This document shows positions 35,253-43,510 of a stretch of 64,000 nt of DNA, one piece after another; the first letter of the stretch is position 1; every line of letters begins with the position of its first letter. Below the pieces are notes generated by a model. That model was given only the letters and a program-made list of their open reading frames with translations, was not told where the DNA came from and did no database searches. The position numbers were made by a program, and so were the translations under genes. Source of the DNA: Acidobacteriaceae bacterium KBS 89 (lineage in GTDB: Bacteria; Acidobacteriota; Terriglobia; Terriglobales; Acidobacteriaceae); assembly GCA_000381605.1 (NCBI GenBank), contig KB906758.1, forward strand, positions 1-64,000, read 5' to 3'.

Positions 35253-36818
35253 ATGTCTTCCCCAATGTTCTCAACTGTCGTTGTCGTTTTTGGTTTGTTC
35301 TCTGCCTTTGTAGTCTCCGCTAATGCGCAGTCGGCGGCCGACCCTCCCTCCACGCAGCAACCCGTATATACCCTTCACGCCGACAAACGCGTCGTTCTCA
35401 CCGACGTGACGGTGACCGACCGCCAAGGAAATCCGATCCGGGGCTTGGATGCATCTGCCTTTCGAATCTCGGACAACGGGAAGCCCCAGGACCTTGCCTC
35501 CTTTGAGGAGCACTCCGGCGCGCCAGTCGAATCTGTTCCGTCTGCGGTTACGAAACCGGGGATGTACAGCAACGACTTCCTGCAGCACCCTCCGCCCGTG
35601 TTCAACGTTTTGCTCATTGACTTGGTTTCAATCAAAAATTTGCCCTACCAGATGTCTCTTCGCTACGAACTCACTCAATTCCTCAATCGTCTGCAAGCCG
35701 GTGAGCCTTTGGCGATTTACATGCGCTGGGGGCCGTACTTGATGCTTCTGCAAAATGTTACGTCGGACCACGCCCTTCTTCTCGCTGCAGTTAACCGGGC
35801 TCTTCCACGATTTCCTTCGCACGAGGGAATCCGAATCCTCAGCGAAGTCGGATTAATACACGAACTCGCTCTCGACTTAGGTAAACTCCCAGGTCGTAAG
35901 AATGTTTTCTGGTTTTGCGGAGACGTCGGCGGAGACCCCTTCAGGCCAGACCCCACTACGCTGAGCGGCTACAGTGATCTACGCCCCAACTATGATGAGC
36001 TCGAGGCGGGCCGAATCGCCATCTATCCGATCGACGCTCGCGGTCTCTTCGACCCCGGGCATATGTGGGGCGCTTTGTGGTCTGAACACTTGACGATGAC
36101 CAATGTAGCCGAAGCCACCGGCGGCCGAGCAATCTATAACCGAAATTTTGTTGCGGAGATTACCCAACACCTGATTGATGCGTCGAACGATTTCTATACT
36201 TTGTCCTACTCGCCCCACGATTTCCGCTATGACAACTCGTGGCACAAGGTCAAGGTCACAGTTAATGAGAAGTCTTACTTTCTCAGCTATCGTCATGGTT
36301 ATTTTGCCGACGGAAACGATCCCCGTAACAAAGCCGAAGACCTAGAGCCTGCTGGATCGAGGACGAAGCTTCTCGCCAATGGGGAGACGATCGAGATGAA
36401 GGAGATTCGGGGTCCTTCCATCGTCTTCAAGGCCCACGTCGTGCCTGCGTCCAACCCTTCTTCAACCCAAGCGAAGAAAGGGGCCATCCCTTACACGATC
36501 CGATACACCGTGCCGCTGGATAAATTTGTTATGCGGAATGTGGATGGGAAACAACAGGTCACAATGGGATTCGCCTCCATGGCGTTTGATGCCAATGGCA
36601 ATTCAACCGCAAAGCTTACGCAGGAAGTTACGGCCAGTTTCAGCCAGCAGAACCTCAGCGTGAGCGGTCAGCCCGTTTACAGCTTTGAGCAACCGATCAA
36701 CCTCAGAGACGGGGAGAACTATCTCTACCTCGGCGTTTGGGACGCGAACACTGGTCAATTCGGCACAATTCAGCTATCACTGGACGCAATACACCCCAAA
36801 AGCCGGTCAGAACATTAG
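35253..36818 (+). CDS. Exported VWA-domain protein (acidobacterial VWFA-related family)
   Basis: 521 residues with a signal peptide (VVVVFGLFSAFVVSANAQS). Residues about 44-90 hold a repeated motif YTLHADKRVVLTDVTVTDRQ...GLDASAFRISDNGKPQDLAS typical of these proteins. A von Willebrand A-like domain follows (about 105-355), with a degenerate metal site (NVLLIDLVSIKN instead of DxSxS) and AIYPIDARGLFD, TGGRAIYN and FYTLSYSP motifs. The C-terminal part (about 360-521) is beta-rich. Such proteins are very common in Acidobacteriota; the function is unknown, probably protein binding in the periplasm. Confidence 0.88.
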   Translation: MSSPMFSTVVVVFGLFSAFVVSANAQSAADPPSTQQPVYTLHADKRVVLTDVTVTDRQGNPIRGLDASAFRISDNGKPQDLASFEEHSGAPVESVPSAVTKPGMYSNDFLQHPPPVFNVLLIDLVSIKNLPYQMSLRYELTQFLNRLQAGEPLAIYMRWGPYLMLLQNVTSDHALLLAAVNRALPRFPSHEGIRILSEVGLIHELALDLGKLPGRKNVFWFCGDVGGDPFRPDPTTLSGYSDLRPNYDELEAGRIAIYPIDARGLFDPGHMWGALWSEHLTMTNVAEATGGRAIYNRNFVAEITQHLIDASNDFYTLSYSPHDFRYDNSWHKVKVTVNEKSYFLSYRHGYFADGNDPRNKAEDLEPAGSRTKLLANGETIEMKEIRGPSIVFKAHVVPASNPSSTQAKKGAIPYTIRYTVPLDKFVMRNVDGKQQVTMGFASMAFDANGNSTAKLTQEVTASFSQQNLSVSGQPVYSFEQPINLRDGENYLYLGVWDANTGQFGTIQLSLDAIHPKSRSEH

Positions 36819-36863
36819 CGAGAACTGACAGGGATCGCTCCGACGAAGCGTTTTTGGTGGCGG

Positions 36864-38885
36864 CTACCAGAGCACGCAGCGCTCTGTTTCGATTCGCACC
36901 ATCGCGGATCCGTCCTTACAGGCGAATGCCTTCTGGAACTCTGGCATGTTGGAGAGTGGTCCGAGCACGCGGAATTTTCCTGGCGGATGGGGATCTGTCT
37001 GGGCCGACATGCGCGCGGCCTCAGGACGTACGATGTCGCCTCTCCATTGGCCCTCTGCCAGGAAGAACTGCTGATCCGGTGTCAGGCCATCTATTGTTGG
37101 CTCGGGGCCTTTGCCTTCGCGCGATTTTTTGTAAGCCCGGTAGGCGAGGTTGACGCCGCCAAGATCTCCCAGCGCCTCGCCGAGTACGAGCTTTCCGTTC
37201 AGGTGGACTCCGGGCTCGATGAAGTACGCGTCATACTGCTTTGCGGTGCATGCGGTTTTTTCTTTGAACTTGGTGTAGTTCTCTGGCGTCCACCAGTTCG
37301 TCAACGCTCCCTTTGCGTCGAACTGCGCGCCCTCATCGTCTACGCCGTGGCTGATCTCGTGTCCAATCGTGACACCGATGGCGCCGTAGTTTATTGCGTC
37401 TATCCCGTGCAGGTTAAATCCGGGCGGCTGGAGATAGCCGGCCGGCACGACGATCTCGTTCATCTGTGGGTTGTAGTAGGCATTCAGCGTCGGCGGCGTC
37501 ATGCCCCAGCGACCGCGGTCGAGTGGCTTGCCGATTTGTCCCAGGTCGTCGCGAACGGCATAGCCACGCATCGCCATGAGATCTTTTAGGTACTCGCCGC
37601 GTGTGATCTGTACGGAGGCATAGCTCTTCCACTTGTCGGGATAGCCGACTTTAATGTTTAGTGCACCGACCTTCTCGAGCGCCTTTGCCTTGGTCTCGGG
37701 CGTCATCCAGTCGTTGTTCTGGATGCTGAGTTTCAACTGATCCACGATGTTGACTGCCATCTGGCGGGCGCGGGCTTTGGCCTCCGGCGGAAAGTACGCT
37801 TCGACGTACTTCTTCCCCAAAGCATCGCCGAGCCGCGCGTCGGTCTCTCGCACGCAGCGCTGCCAACGCGTGCGCTGCTCCTTCGCACCGGTCATCACGG
37901 TACCATTGAACGCGAACGACTCATCGCCGAACGCTACCGGCAGTGCGCTTGCCTCTGCGCGCAGCAGGTGCCACTTCAAATAACTCTTCCAATCGGCGAT
38001 GGGTGTCGCCTCGATCTCCGCATCGAAGACGCGGATGAGCTTTGGCTCTTCAACATTCAACTTGCCCTGCGGAATTTCGAGTACACGATAGGCACTCGCC
38101 CAATCGAAGTGTGGCGTCATTGCCTGCAGGTCGGCAAAACTTGTTGGATTGTCCGTGAGCTTGGGATCGCGCCGCTCGACCCTGGTCAACTTCGCGGCGG
38201 CGAGCTTGGTTTCGAACCGCAACACTGCGGCTGCAGCCTCTTTTGCATGCGTGTCGTCGTAACCAGCCAAGGAGAACATTCGTTGCACATGCAGGACGTA
38301 CTTCTCGCGGATGTCCTTGAATCGCGGCTCATCGCGCAGATAGTAGTCGCGGTCGGGCAATCCCATGCCGCTCACCTCGAGGTCCGCGATCACGTCGGTG
38401 GGAGAGTGCGGGTCCTGCTCGGAGTTCAATGCGATCGGCGTGTTGATGCCGTAACGTTGCAGCTCCACGATCTCCTTCGCCACGCCTTTGGCGTCCTTGA
38501 CTGCATCGATCCTTGCAAGTGCGGGCTCAAGAGGTTTCAGGCCGAGGGAGTTGATGTGCGTCTCGTCCATGCAGGCTCCGTAGAAGTCCCCGATCAACTG
38601 ATCCGTCGACCCTATTGGCGCTTTCTTCGAGGAGGCTTCCTCGAGCAGCGTGTGGAGCTTGGCTAGCGTCTCGTCCTGCGTTACGGACTTGCGGGACCAG
38701 CGCGTCTGAATTGCGGGCATCGAGTGCTCTGTGCGCCATGCTCCATTTGCATAGGCGTCAAAGTCCTGGCAAGCATCGACGTTGTGGTCGATGTCGCCCG
38801 CCTTTACGCCCTCCAGAGTGCTGTCCTGCGCCACCATTACGCCACACAATAGACTGCACAGGGTTCCCGTAAGCAAGCGTCTCAT
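36864..38885 (-). CDS. M13-family metalloendopeptidase (neprilysin/PepO-like)
   Basis: 673 residues. It starts with a short signal peptide (RRLLTGTLCSLLCGVMVAQD). The zinc motif is HEISH (about 509-513) with a third ligand E570 in GEALGDLGG, and the family's substrate motif NAYYNPQMNEIVVPAGYLQP lies just before. The C-terminus ends RCVLW; a Cys followed by a terminal Trp is the hallmark of the M13 family. It cleaves peptides, probably outside the cytoplasmic membrane. The stop faces the VWA gene with 45 bases between them and only a weak hairpin (CGCT/AGCG then five T) near 36850. Confidence 0.93.
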   Translation of the reverse strand: MRRLLTGTLCSLLCGVMVAQDSTLEGVKAGDIDHNVDACQDFDAYANGAWRTEHSMPAIQTRWSRKSVTQDETLAKLHTLLEEASSKKAPIGSTDQLIGDFYGACMDETHINSLGLKPLEPALARIDAVKDAKGVAKEIVELQRYGINTPIALNSEQDPHSPTDVIADLEVSGMGLPDRDYYLRDEPRFKDIREKYVLHVQRMFSLAGYDDTHAKEAAAAVLRFETKLAAAKLTRVERRDPKLTDNPTSFADLQAMTPHFDWASAYRVLEIPQGKLNVEEPKLIRVFDAEIEATPIADWKSYLKWHLLRAEASALPVAFGDESFAFNGTVMTGAKEQRTRWQRCVRETDARLGDALGKKYVEAYFPPEAKARARQMAVNIVDQLKLSIQNNDWMTPETKAKALEKVGALNIKVGYPDKWKSYASVQITRGEYLKDLMAMRGYAVRDDLGQIGKPLDRGRWGMTPPTLNAYYNPQMNEIVVPAGYLQPPGFNLHGIDAINYGAIGVTIGHEISHGVDDEGAQFDAKGALTNWWTPENYTKFKEKTACTAKQYDAYFIEPGVHLNGKLVLGEALGDLGGVNLAYRAYKKSREGKGPEPTIDGLTPDQQFFLAEGQWRGDIVRPEAARMSAQTDPHPPGKFRVLGPLSNMPEFQKAFACKDGSAMVRIETERCVLW

Positions 38886-39024
38886 TCGTCGTCATCGACT
38901 CCGTTGGAAGTAGAAAGGAATGCCTCACCCTAGCATCTTCCTGCTACCTCGGTAAACGATTATTGGGAGATTGTCAGTTTTGTCAGCTTCTGGATGGTTG
39001 CGGCCGTATCCTGAGACCGATGCC

Positions 39025-40554
39025 TCACCGACGCAATCTGAAGTCGACGGCGATAGTAGTCGCGACCTCTACCGGTTGGCCGTCGCGTATATAGGGTCTA
39101 TATCGCCTCTTATAGACAGACTCGGCTGCCGCATTGCGCAGGCGTGAGTCTCCCTGGATTATGTGAACGTGCTTGACCATCCCGTCCTTGGAGATGATCG
39201 CCTCCATCACCACATTCCCTTCGACCCGGTCCAGCTTCGCGTTTTCCGGATAGACAGGGACTCTCGACATAACAAGATTCGCTTCCATCGTCGACGGCGC
39301 TACCTTGATCGCATTGGCCTCTTCGGCGCTGGATATGCCGTCTGGCGGGACCTGGTCGACCTGCGGGATAACGCGACTTGTCGCCACGTTGCTGCTGCTG
39401 TTGCTGTTGGGACCAGGTATCTCTTGGGCGATCAGCGGTGCGATTGAAGGTGTCTGCTGCGGCACAGCTTCTACACTCGTCGATGGAGGCGTAGACATAG
39501 ACGTGCCCTGAAAGGCAGGCAGCCCCCCTTGCTCAACTGATGGAGGCGCGGGCGGCGGGGGCGCAAATCGGTATCCCGAGGCAGCTTGCTTTGTCTCCGG
39601 GCTGAAGTGACCGTCCATCAACGCGACGATCCTGTTTCCCAAGAAGATTCGGTTTTCATAGACTGCGTCGGCACCTTCAAATATTGCCAAGGCAAGCACC
39701 ACGCCGAGGATAAGCATTCCGAGTCCCCTTGGGGGAGAATAGTTTTCCAAGGGAATATTCATCGGGATATCGTCGTCATCTGGAGGCTCCAAAACGAGCC
39801 TCGGTCTGCCAATCGGGAAGATCGGCGGGTCTTCCATTTCATCTTTTGGCGGCTTATCCGGCTGTTCCTCGAGTGATCGGGGAGTTGTTGCGTTCGCAAC
39901 GGTACCCATCGGCACCCCCCGCCGCCGACGGGACTCCACTTTACTGACCCTATTGTCGAGATCTTCGAGATATTGCTTTACAAGGTTGCTGATCTCGTAG
40001 CGCAGTACGTTCTCATCCAGTTGTGGAGGCAGCGGTGTCGGGGAATGCGTTGCTTGTTGCACCTCCCTCTCGACGGCAGCGGAGATATAGGCCGCTCGCG
40101 CTTCCGACCGCTTTGGGGGAAGGTCGACGAGGTGAGGTGTCGACTCTCGGGGGTCTTCCTGCGCGACGGACTCTTTTGGCGGAAATGGCGCCAGTTCAAC
40201 CTGGCCGTATCCAGGACCCTGAATATCCACGCCGGAGAGCATCGCGCGCAGATTGTCGACGTCCTGCTTTAATTCTGCGTCTTCCGCCGAAGACTCCCCG
40301 GTAACGCCTTCGACGACGATGGCAAGGATCTGATCGTCTGAGAACTCGCCGCCCTCGCGGTCACTCAGGTCGCCGACGAACCCCCAAAATTTCATAGAGA
40401 GGTGTCGGTCGTCCATCAACTTCTGCATGAATCCATGGAGGTCCCCACCTGACCCCACTTCGACGCCATGCATCATACAGAGCGCACGAAATTTTCTTAC
40501 GTATAGATCGAAGCGTTCAGGCTTCTGAAGGCTGTTCGCAATCGCAGACATCAT
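39025..40554 (-). CDS. TonB C-terminal-domain protein with large cytoplasmic N-terminal region
   Basis: 509 residues. A single membrane segment lies at about 277-296 (RGLGMLILGVVLALAIFEGA). The C-terminal TonB domain occupies about 425-509 (YPENAKLDRVEGNVVMEAII, then AAAESVYKRRYRPYIRDG and AVDFRLRR). Upstream is a Pro-rich linker. The first 275 residues face the cytoplasm and are unusual for TonB, whose inner tail is usually very short. They include a helical region (6-110, with YVRKFRALCMMHGVEVGSGG) and a coiled stretch near 184-212. The start may be ATG 40554 or 40551. Confidence 0.82.
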   Translation of the reverse strand: MMSAIANSLQKPERFDLYVRKFRALCMMHGVEVGSGGDLHGFMQKLMDDRHLSMKFWGFVGDLSDREGGEFSDDQILAIVVEGVTGESSAEDAELKQDVDNLRAMLSGVDIQGPGYGQVELAPFPPKESVAQEDPRESTPHLVDLPPKRSEARAAYISAAVEREVQQATHSPTPLPPQLDENVLRYEISNLVKQYLEDLDNRVSKVESRRRRGVPMGTVANATTPRSLEEQPDKPPKDEMEDPPIFPIGRPRLVLEPPDDDDIPMNIPLENYSPPRGLGMLILGVVLALAIFEGADAVYENRIFLGNRIVALMDGHFSPETKQAASGYRFAPPPPAPPSVEQGGLPAFQGTSMSTPPSTSVEAVPQQTPSIAPLIAQEIPGPNSNSSSNVATSRVIPQVDQVPPDGISSAEEANAIKVAPSTMEANLVMSRVPVYPENAKLDRVEGNVVMEAIISKDGMVKHVHIIQGDSRLRNAAAESVYKRRYRPYIRDGQPVEVATTIAVDFRLRR

Positions 40555-40926
40555 GTCACCTTGGATGCCAACTATGGCTGATTGTTGGCTTTTCCACCGT
40601 CAGGGCCGCTGACGGGCCGTGGGGCTCGACGGAACTGCTAAGCTGCTCTTCTAACAGGAATAAGGGCCGCCGGGGCTCCAGATTTCGCGTGAAGCGAAGC
40701 GTTCAAACCCAAAAAAAATATGGGCGGAGATGCCCGGAAATTCAAGAGTGTCGCAAGCTTACCAGAAATCGGTTTTCGCTGCTAAATCCGGTGGCGATTT
40801 GTCCCTGTTCCTCTCGGACCAGATCATCTGCCTACAAACAGGCAACTTACCCGAAGTCGTCCCGGTAAACTCATTCTCTGCTTCACCGCTACAATGGTCA
40901 AGGCACCTGAGGGAAGGCAAGAAGGT
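40555..40926. other. Intergenic region between tonB-like and accD
   Basis: About 370 bases that must hold divergent promoters. CCGTCAG and CTGACGG near 40599-40616 form a 7-bp hairpin; a poly-A run lies near 40713. No gene-like frame is seen. The ribosome region of accD is AGGGAAGG...AAGAAGGT just before 40927. Confidence 0.5.
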
Positions 40927-41796
40927 ATGAGCTGGTTTAAACGCGAAGACCACGAGATCGTCAACGACTCGGAGAAGACCGTCCGCACCGAAGGCCTTTG
41001 GATCCGATGCCCTGACTGCGGCAAGATCCTTTTTAAGGCCGAGCTCGAAGCCAACCAGCATGTCTGTCCCCACTGCGGTCATCATTTCCGGATTGACGCC
41101 CGCACCCGGATCGAAAACCTGCTTGAACCGGGCTACGAACTGGTGGACCTTGGGTTGCGCTCCACGGACCCGCTCCAGTTTACGGACCTTAAGCCCTACA
41201 AAAAGCGGCTCGCCGAGGCGCAGCGCAAGACCGGCCTCAATGATGCGATCATCAACGCCGTCGGGCAGCTTGGCCCGCACAACGTCGTCCTGAGCGTGAT
41301 GGAGTACAACTTCATCGGCGGCAGTATGGGCTCGGTCGTGGGCGAAACGATCGCCCGCGCCGTCGACCGCTCGCTCGCTACCCGCAATCCGCTAATCATT
41401 GTGGCGGCCTCCGGGGGCGCCCGGATGATGGAGGGCATCGCCTCGCTGATGCAACTCGCCAAAATCTCCGCCGGCCTCGCGCGCATGGACGATGCGAAGA
41501 TTCCCTACATCTCCGTGATGACTGATCCCACCACGGGCGGCGTGACCGCAAGCTTCGCCATGCTGGGCGACCTGAACATCGCTGAACCGAATGCACTCAT
41601 CGGGTTTGCCGGCCCCCGCGTCATCGAACAGACTATTCGGCAGAAACTTCCTGAGGGTTTCCAACGCTCCGAGTTTCTTCTCGAGCACGGCTTCCTCGAC
41701 GCGATCGTTCCCCGCAAAGAGATGAAGCAGTACCTCGCCCAGACTCTCACCTGGATGAATCATCAGACCGCTGAATCGAGCTCGAAGACGGCCTGA
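40927..41796 (+). CDS. accD: Acetyl-CoA carboxylase carboxyltransferase subunit beta
   Basis: 289 residues from ATG 40927 (MSWFKREDHE), with AAGAAGGT directly upstream; the frame continues up to 40894. A zinc ribbon has C28/C31 (CPDC) and C47/C50 (CPHC). The carboxyltransferase core holds VAASGGARMMEGIASLMQLA, ISVMTDPTTGGVTASFAMLG, NALIGFAGPRVIEQTIRQKL and LLEHGFLDAIVPR. With AccA it transfers CO2 from biotin to acetyl-CoA, the first step of fatty acid synthesis. accA is not nearby. The following gene starts 18 bases on, so an operon is likely. Confidence 0.96.
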   Translation: MSWFKREDHEIVNDSEKTVRTEGLWIRCPDCGKILFKAELEANQHVCPHCGHHFRIDARTRIENLLEPGYELVDLGLRSTDPLQFTDLKPYKKRLAEAQRKTGLNDAIINAVGQLGPHNVVLSVMEYNFIGGSMGSVVGETIARAVDRSLATRNPLIIVAASGGARMMEGIASLMQLAKISAGLARMDDAKIPYISVMTDPTTGGVTASFAMLGDLNIAEPNALIGFAGPRVIEQTIRQKLPEGFQRSEFLLEHGFLDAIVPRKEMKQYLAQTLTWMNHQTAESSSKTA

Positions 41797-41814
41797 CCGG
41801 CCTCTCGTATCGTC

Positions 41815-42660
41815 ATGGAAGAAGCGCGCCCCTCCAAAACTGCACTTCGCGTGGCCCTTCGCCGAGCGGCGCACCAGCTTTACGATGCTAAACCACTTGT
41901 CCTCGACGACCCCGTCGCCGTCGCAATCCTTGGCGACAGCTACGCCGAAGAGCTCCGCCGGACGCCGACTCGCCCTGACCGGCCTTTCTCTGTAAGCCTT
42001 CGTGCCTTCTTGGTCGCACGCAGCCGCTACGCCGAAGATACGCTTGCCCGCGCCGTTTCCCACGATGTCACACAGTATGTACTGCTCGGTGCGGGCCTCG
42101 ACACATTCGCTCACCGCAATCCCCACCCGCAGCTCCGCGTATTCGAGGTAGATCACCCTGCCACGCAGGAATGGAAACGCGAGCTGCTTATGGCCAGCGC
42201 TCTGCCTGCTCCTGCAAACCTCACCTACGCTCCGGTCGACTTCGAACGTCAGTCACTCCGCGAGCAACTCCACGCCGCCGGATTCGACCCGACCGTTCCA
42301 ACCTTTTTCGCCTGGCTTGGCGTCGTTCCATACCTCACTCTCGAAGCCTTTCGCTCGACGATCGCGTCCATTGCATCGCAACCGGAAGGATCTGGTGTCG
42401 TCCTCGACTATGGCCAACCGCGCTCGGCACTTCCGTTCTTGGAAAAACTTGCCCACGACTCCCTCGCCGCGAGAGTAAAACTCGCAGGAGAACCCTTTCA
42501 ACTCTTCTTTACGCCTCCGAAGATAGCAGCTGAGCTAACCGCGTTCCGTAATCTTGAAGACATCGGTTCTTCTGAAATCAACGCGCGCTACTTCGCGAAC
42601 CGCACAGACAATTTGAAGATCCTCGGGTCAGCAGGCCGTCTGCTCAGCGCCTGGCTCTAA
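41815..42660 (+). CDS. Leucine-carboxylmethyltransferase-like (TIGR00027-type) SAM methyltransferase
   Basis: 281 residues. It begins SKTALRVALRRAAHQLYDAK and PLVLDDPVA, and contains SRYAEDTLARAV, QYVLLGAGLDTFAHR, FEVDHPATQEWKRELL and FFAWLGVVPYLTLEAF. These match the PF04072-like family common in actinobacteria and acidobacteria, often linked to polyketides or methyl esterification. Substrate is unknown. It lies 18 bases after accD. Confidence 0.85.
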   Translation: MEEARPSKTALRVALRRAAHQLYDAKPLVLDDPVAVAILGDSYAEELRRTPTRPDRPFSVSLRAFLVARSRYAEDTLARAVSHDVTQYVLLGAGLDTFAHRNPHPQLRVFEVDHPATQEWKRELLMASALPAPANLTYAPVDFERQSLREQLHAAGFDPTVPTFFAWLGVVPYLTLEAFRSTIASIASQPEGSGVVLDYGQPRSALPFLEKLAHDSLAARVKLAGEPFQLFFTPPKIAAELTAFRNLEDIGSSEINARYFANRTDNLKILGSAGRLLSAWL

Positions 42661-42726
42661 CGTTGCATAGTCTCGCTGCAGCGTATTCGTCTGATGGATC
42701 GGCTATTCTTTTCATCTGGAGATGGC

Positions 42727-43293
42727 ATGGCGAAAGAGGAGATCAAGATCCATCGTTGCTCGTGGGCGGAGAACGGCCAGCTGATGCGCACCTATCACGA
42801 CGAGGAGTGGGGTGTGCCCCAGCGTGACAGTCGTGCGCTTTGGGAGGCGCTTATGCTCGACGGGTTCCAGGCTGGCCTCTCCTGGCTTACGATCCTGCGC
42901 AAACGCGAGGCGTTCCGCAAAGCCTTTCGCAATTTTGATCCAAAGAAGGTGGCGCGAATGGGTGAAGCCGATATCGCGCGACTTCTCCAGAACGAAGCGA
43001 TCATTCGTTCACGCGCCAAGATCGAAGCGACCATCAACGGTGCACGGATCTATCTCGCAATGGCAGACGCTGGCGAAGACTTCTCTACGTGGATATGGAA
43101 GATGGCGGGTGACAAACCGATCCAGAACCGCGGACCCGTTCCGGCGAAGACTGCGTTGTCCGAAGAGATCTCCGCGGCACTCAAGAAGCGCGGCTTCAAG
43201 TTCGTCGGTCCGGTCATCGTCTATGCGTGGATGCAGGCGACGGGCATTGTCAACGATCACAGCCCTGACTGCTTCCGCCGTAAAGCCATTTAG
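42727..43293 (+). CDS. tag: DNA-3-methyladenine glycosylase I
   Basis: 188 residues from ATG 42727, with GGAG upstream; an earlier ATG at 42694 is in frame. It opens CSWAENGQLMRTYHDEEWGV and later has DSRALWEALMLDGFQAGLSW and FVGPVIVYAWMQATGIVNDH, ending SPDCF. The N-terminal Cys and the C-terminal H/C residues form the zinc snap of the Tag family, and the helical core holds 3-methyladenine. It removes 3-methyladenine from alkylated DNA. No adjacent repair partner. A large inverted repeat and a terminator follow. Confidence 0.94.
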   Translation: MAKEEIKIHRCSWAENGQLMRTYHDEEWGVPQRDSRALWEALMLDGFQAGLSWLTILRKREAFRKAFRNFDPKKVARMGEADIARLLQNEAIIRSRAKIEATINGARIYLAMADAGEDFSTWIWKMAGDKPIQNRGPVPAKTALSEEISAALKKRGFKFVGPVIVYAWMQATGIVNDHSPDCFRRKAI

Positions 43294-43304
43294 AGCGAAC
43301 GGCG

Positions 43305-43395
43305 TAACAGTGATCAAAGAGATAAAGACGGATAAGAGCGATAAGACGAGGACTTGATCATTTTTTATCTGTTCTTATCCCTTTGATCACTGTTA
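43305..43395. repeat. Perfect 15-bp inverted repeat with 10-base-periodic arm
   Basis: TAACAGTGATCAAAG at 43305-43319 pairs with its exact reverse complement at 43381-43395. Between the arms, 43321-43350 is a run of three near-identical 10-mers (GATAAAGACG, GATAAGAGCG, ATAAGACGAG), and GGATAAG at 43330-43336 pairs with CTTATCC at 43374-43380. The whole can fold into a long hairpin behind tag. It may be a small mobile-element-like repeat or an RNA-stability structure. Confidence 0.65.
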
Positions 43396-43453
43396 TGCCT
43401 TTGGCTGACAGTCCAAGTGCACCTATCATGATTATGCTTGACGCTAGAGCAAG

Positions 43454-43476
43454 ACCCCCTCCAATAAGGAGGGGGT
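43454..43476. terminator. Bidirectional terminator-like hairpin between tag and M28 peptidase gene
   Basis: ACCCCCTCC (43454-43462) and GGAGGGGGT (43468-43476) form a 9-bp stem with a 5-base loop. The T-run is weak on either side, so efficiency is uncertain. Confidence 0.6.
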
Positions 43477-43510
43477 TGCATTGCGTCTCTTCTTCGACAA
43501 AACAAAAAGC

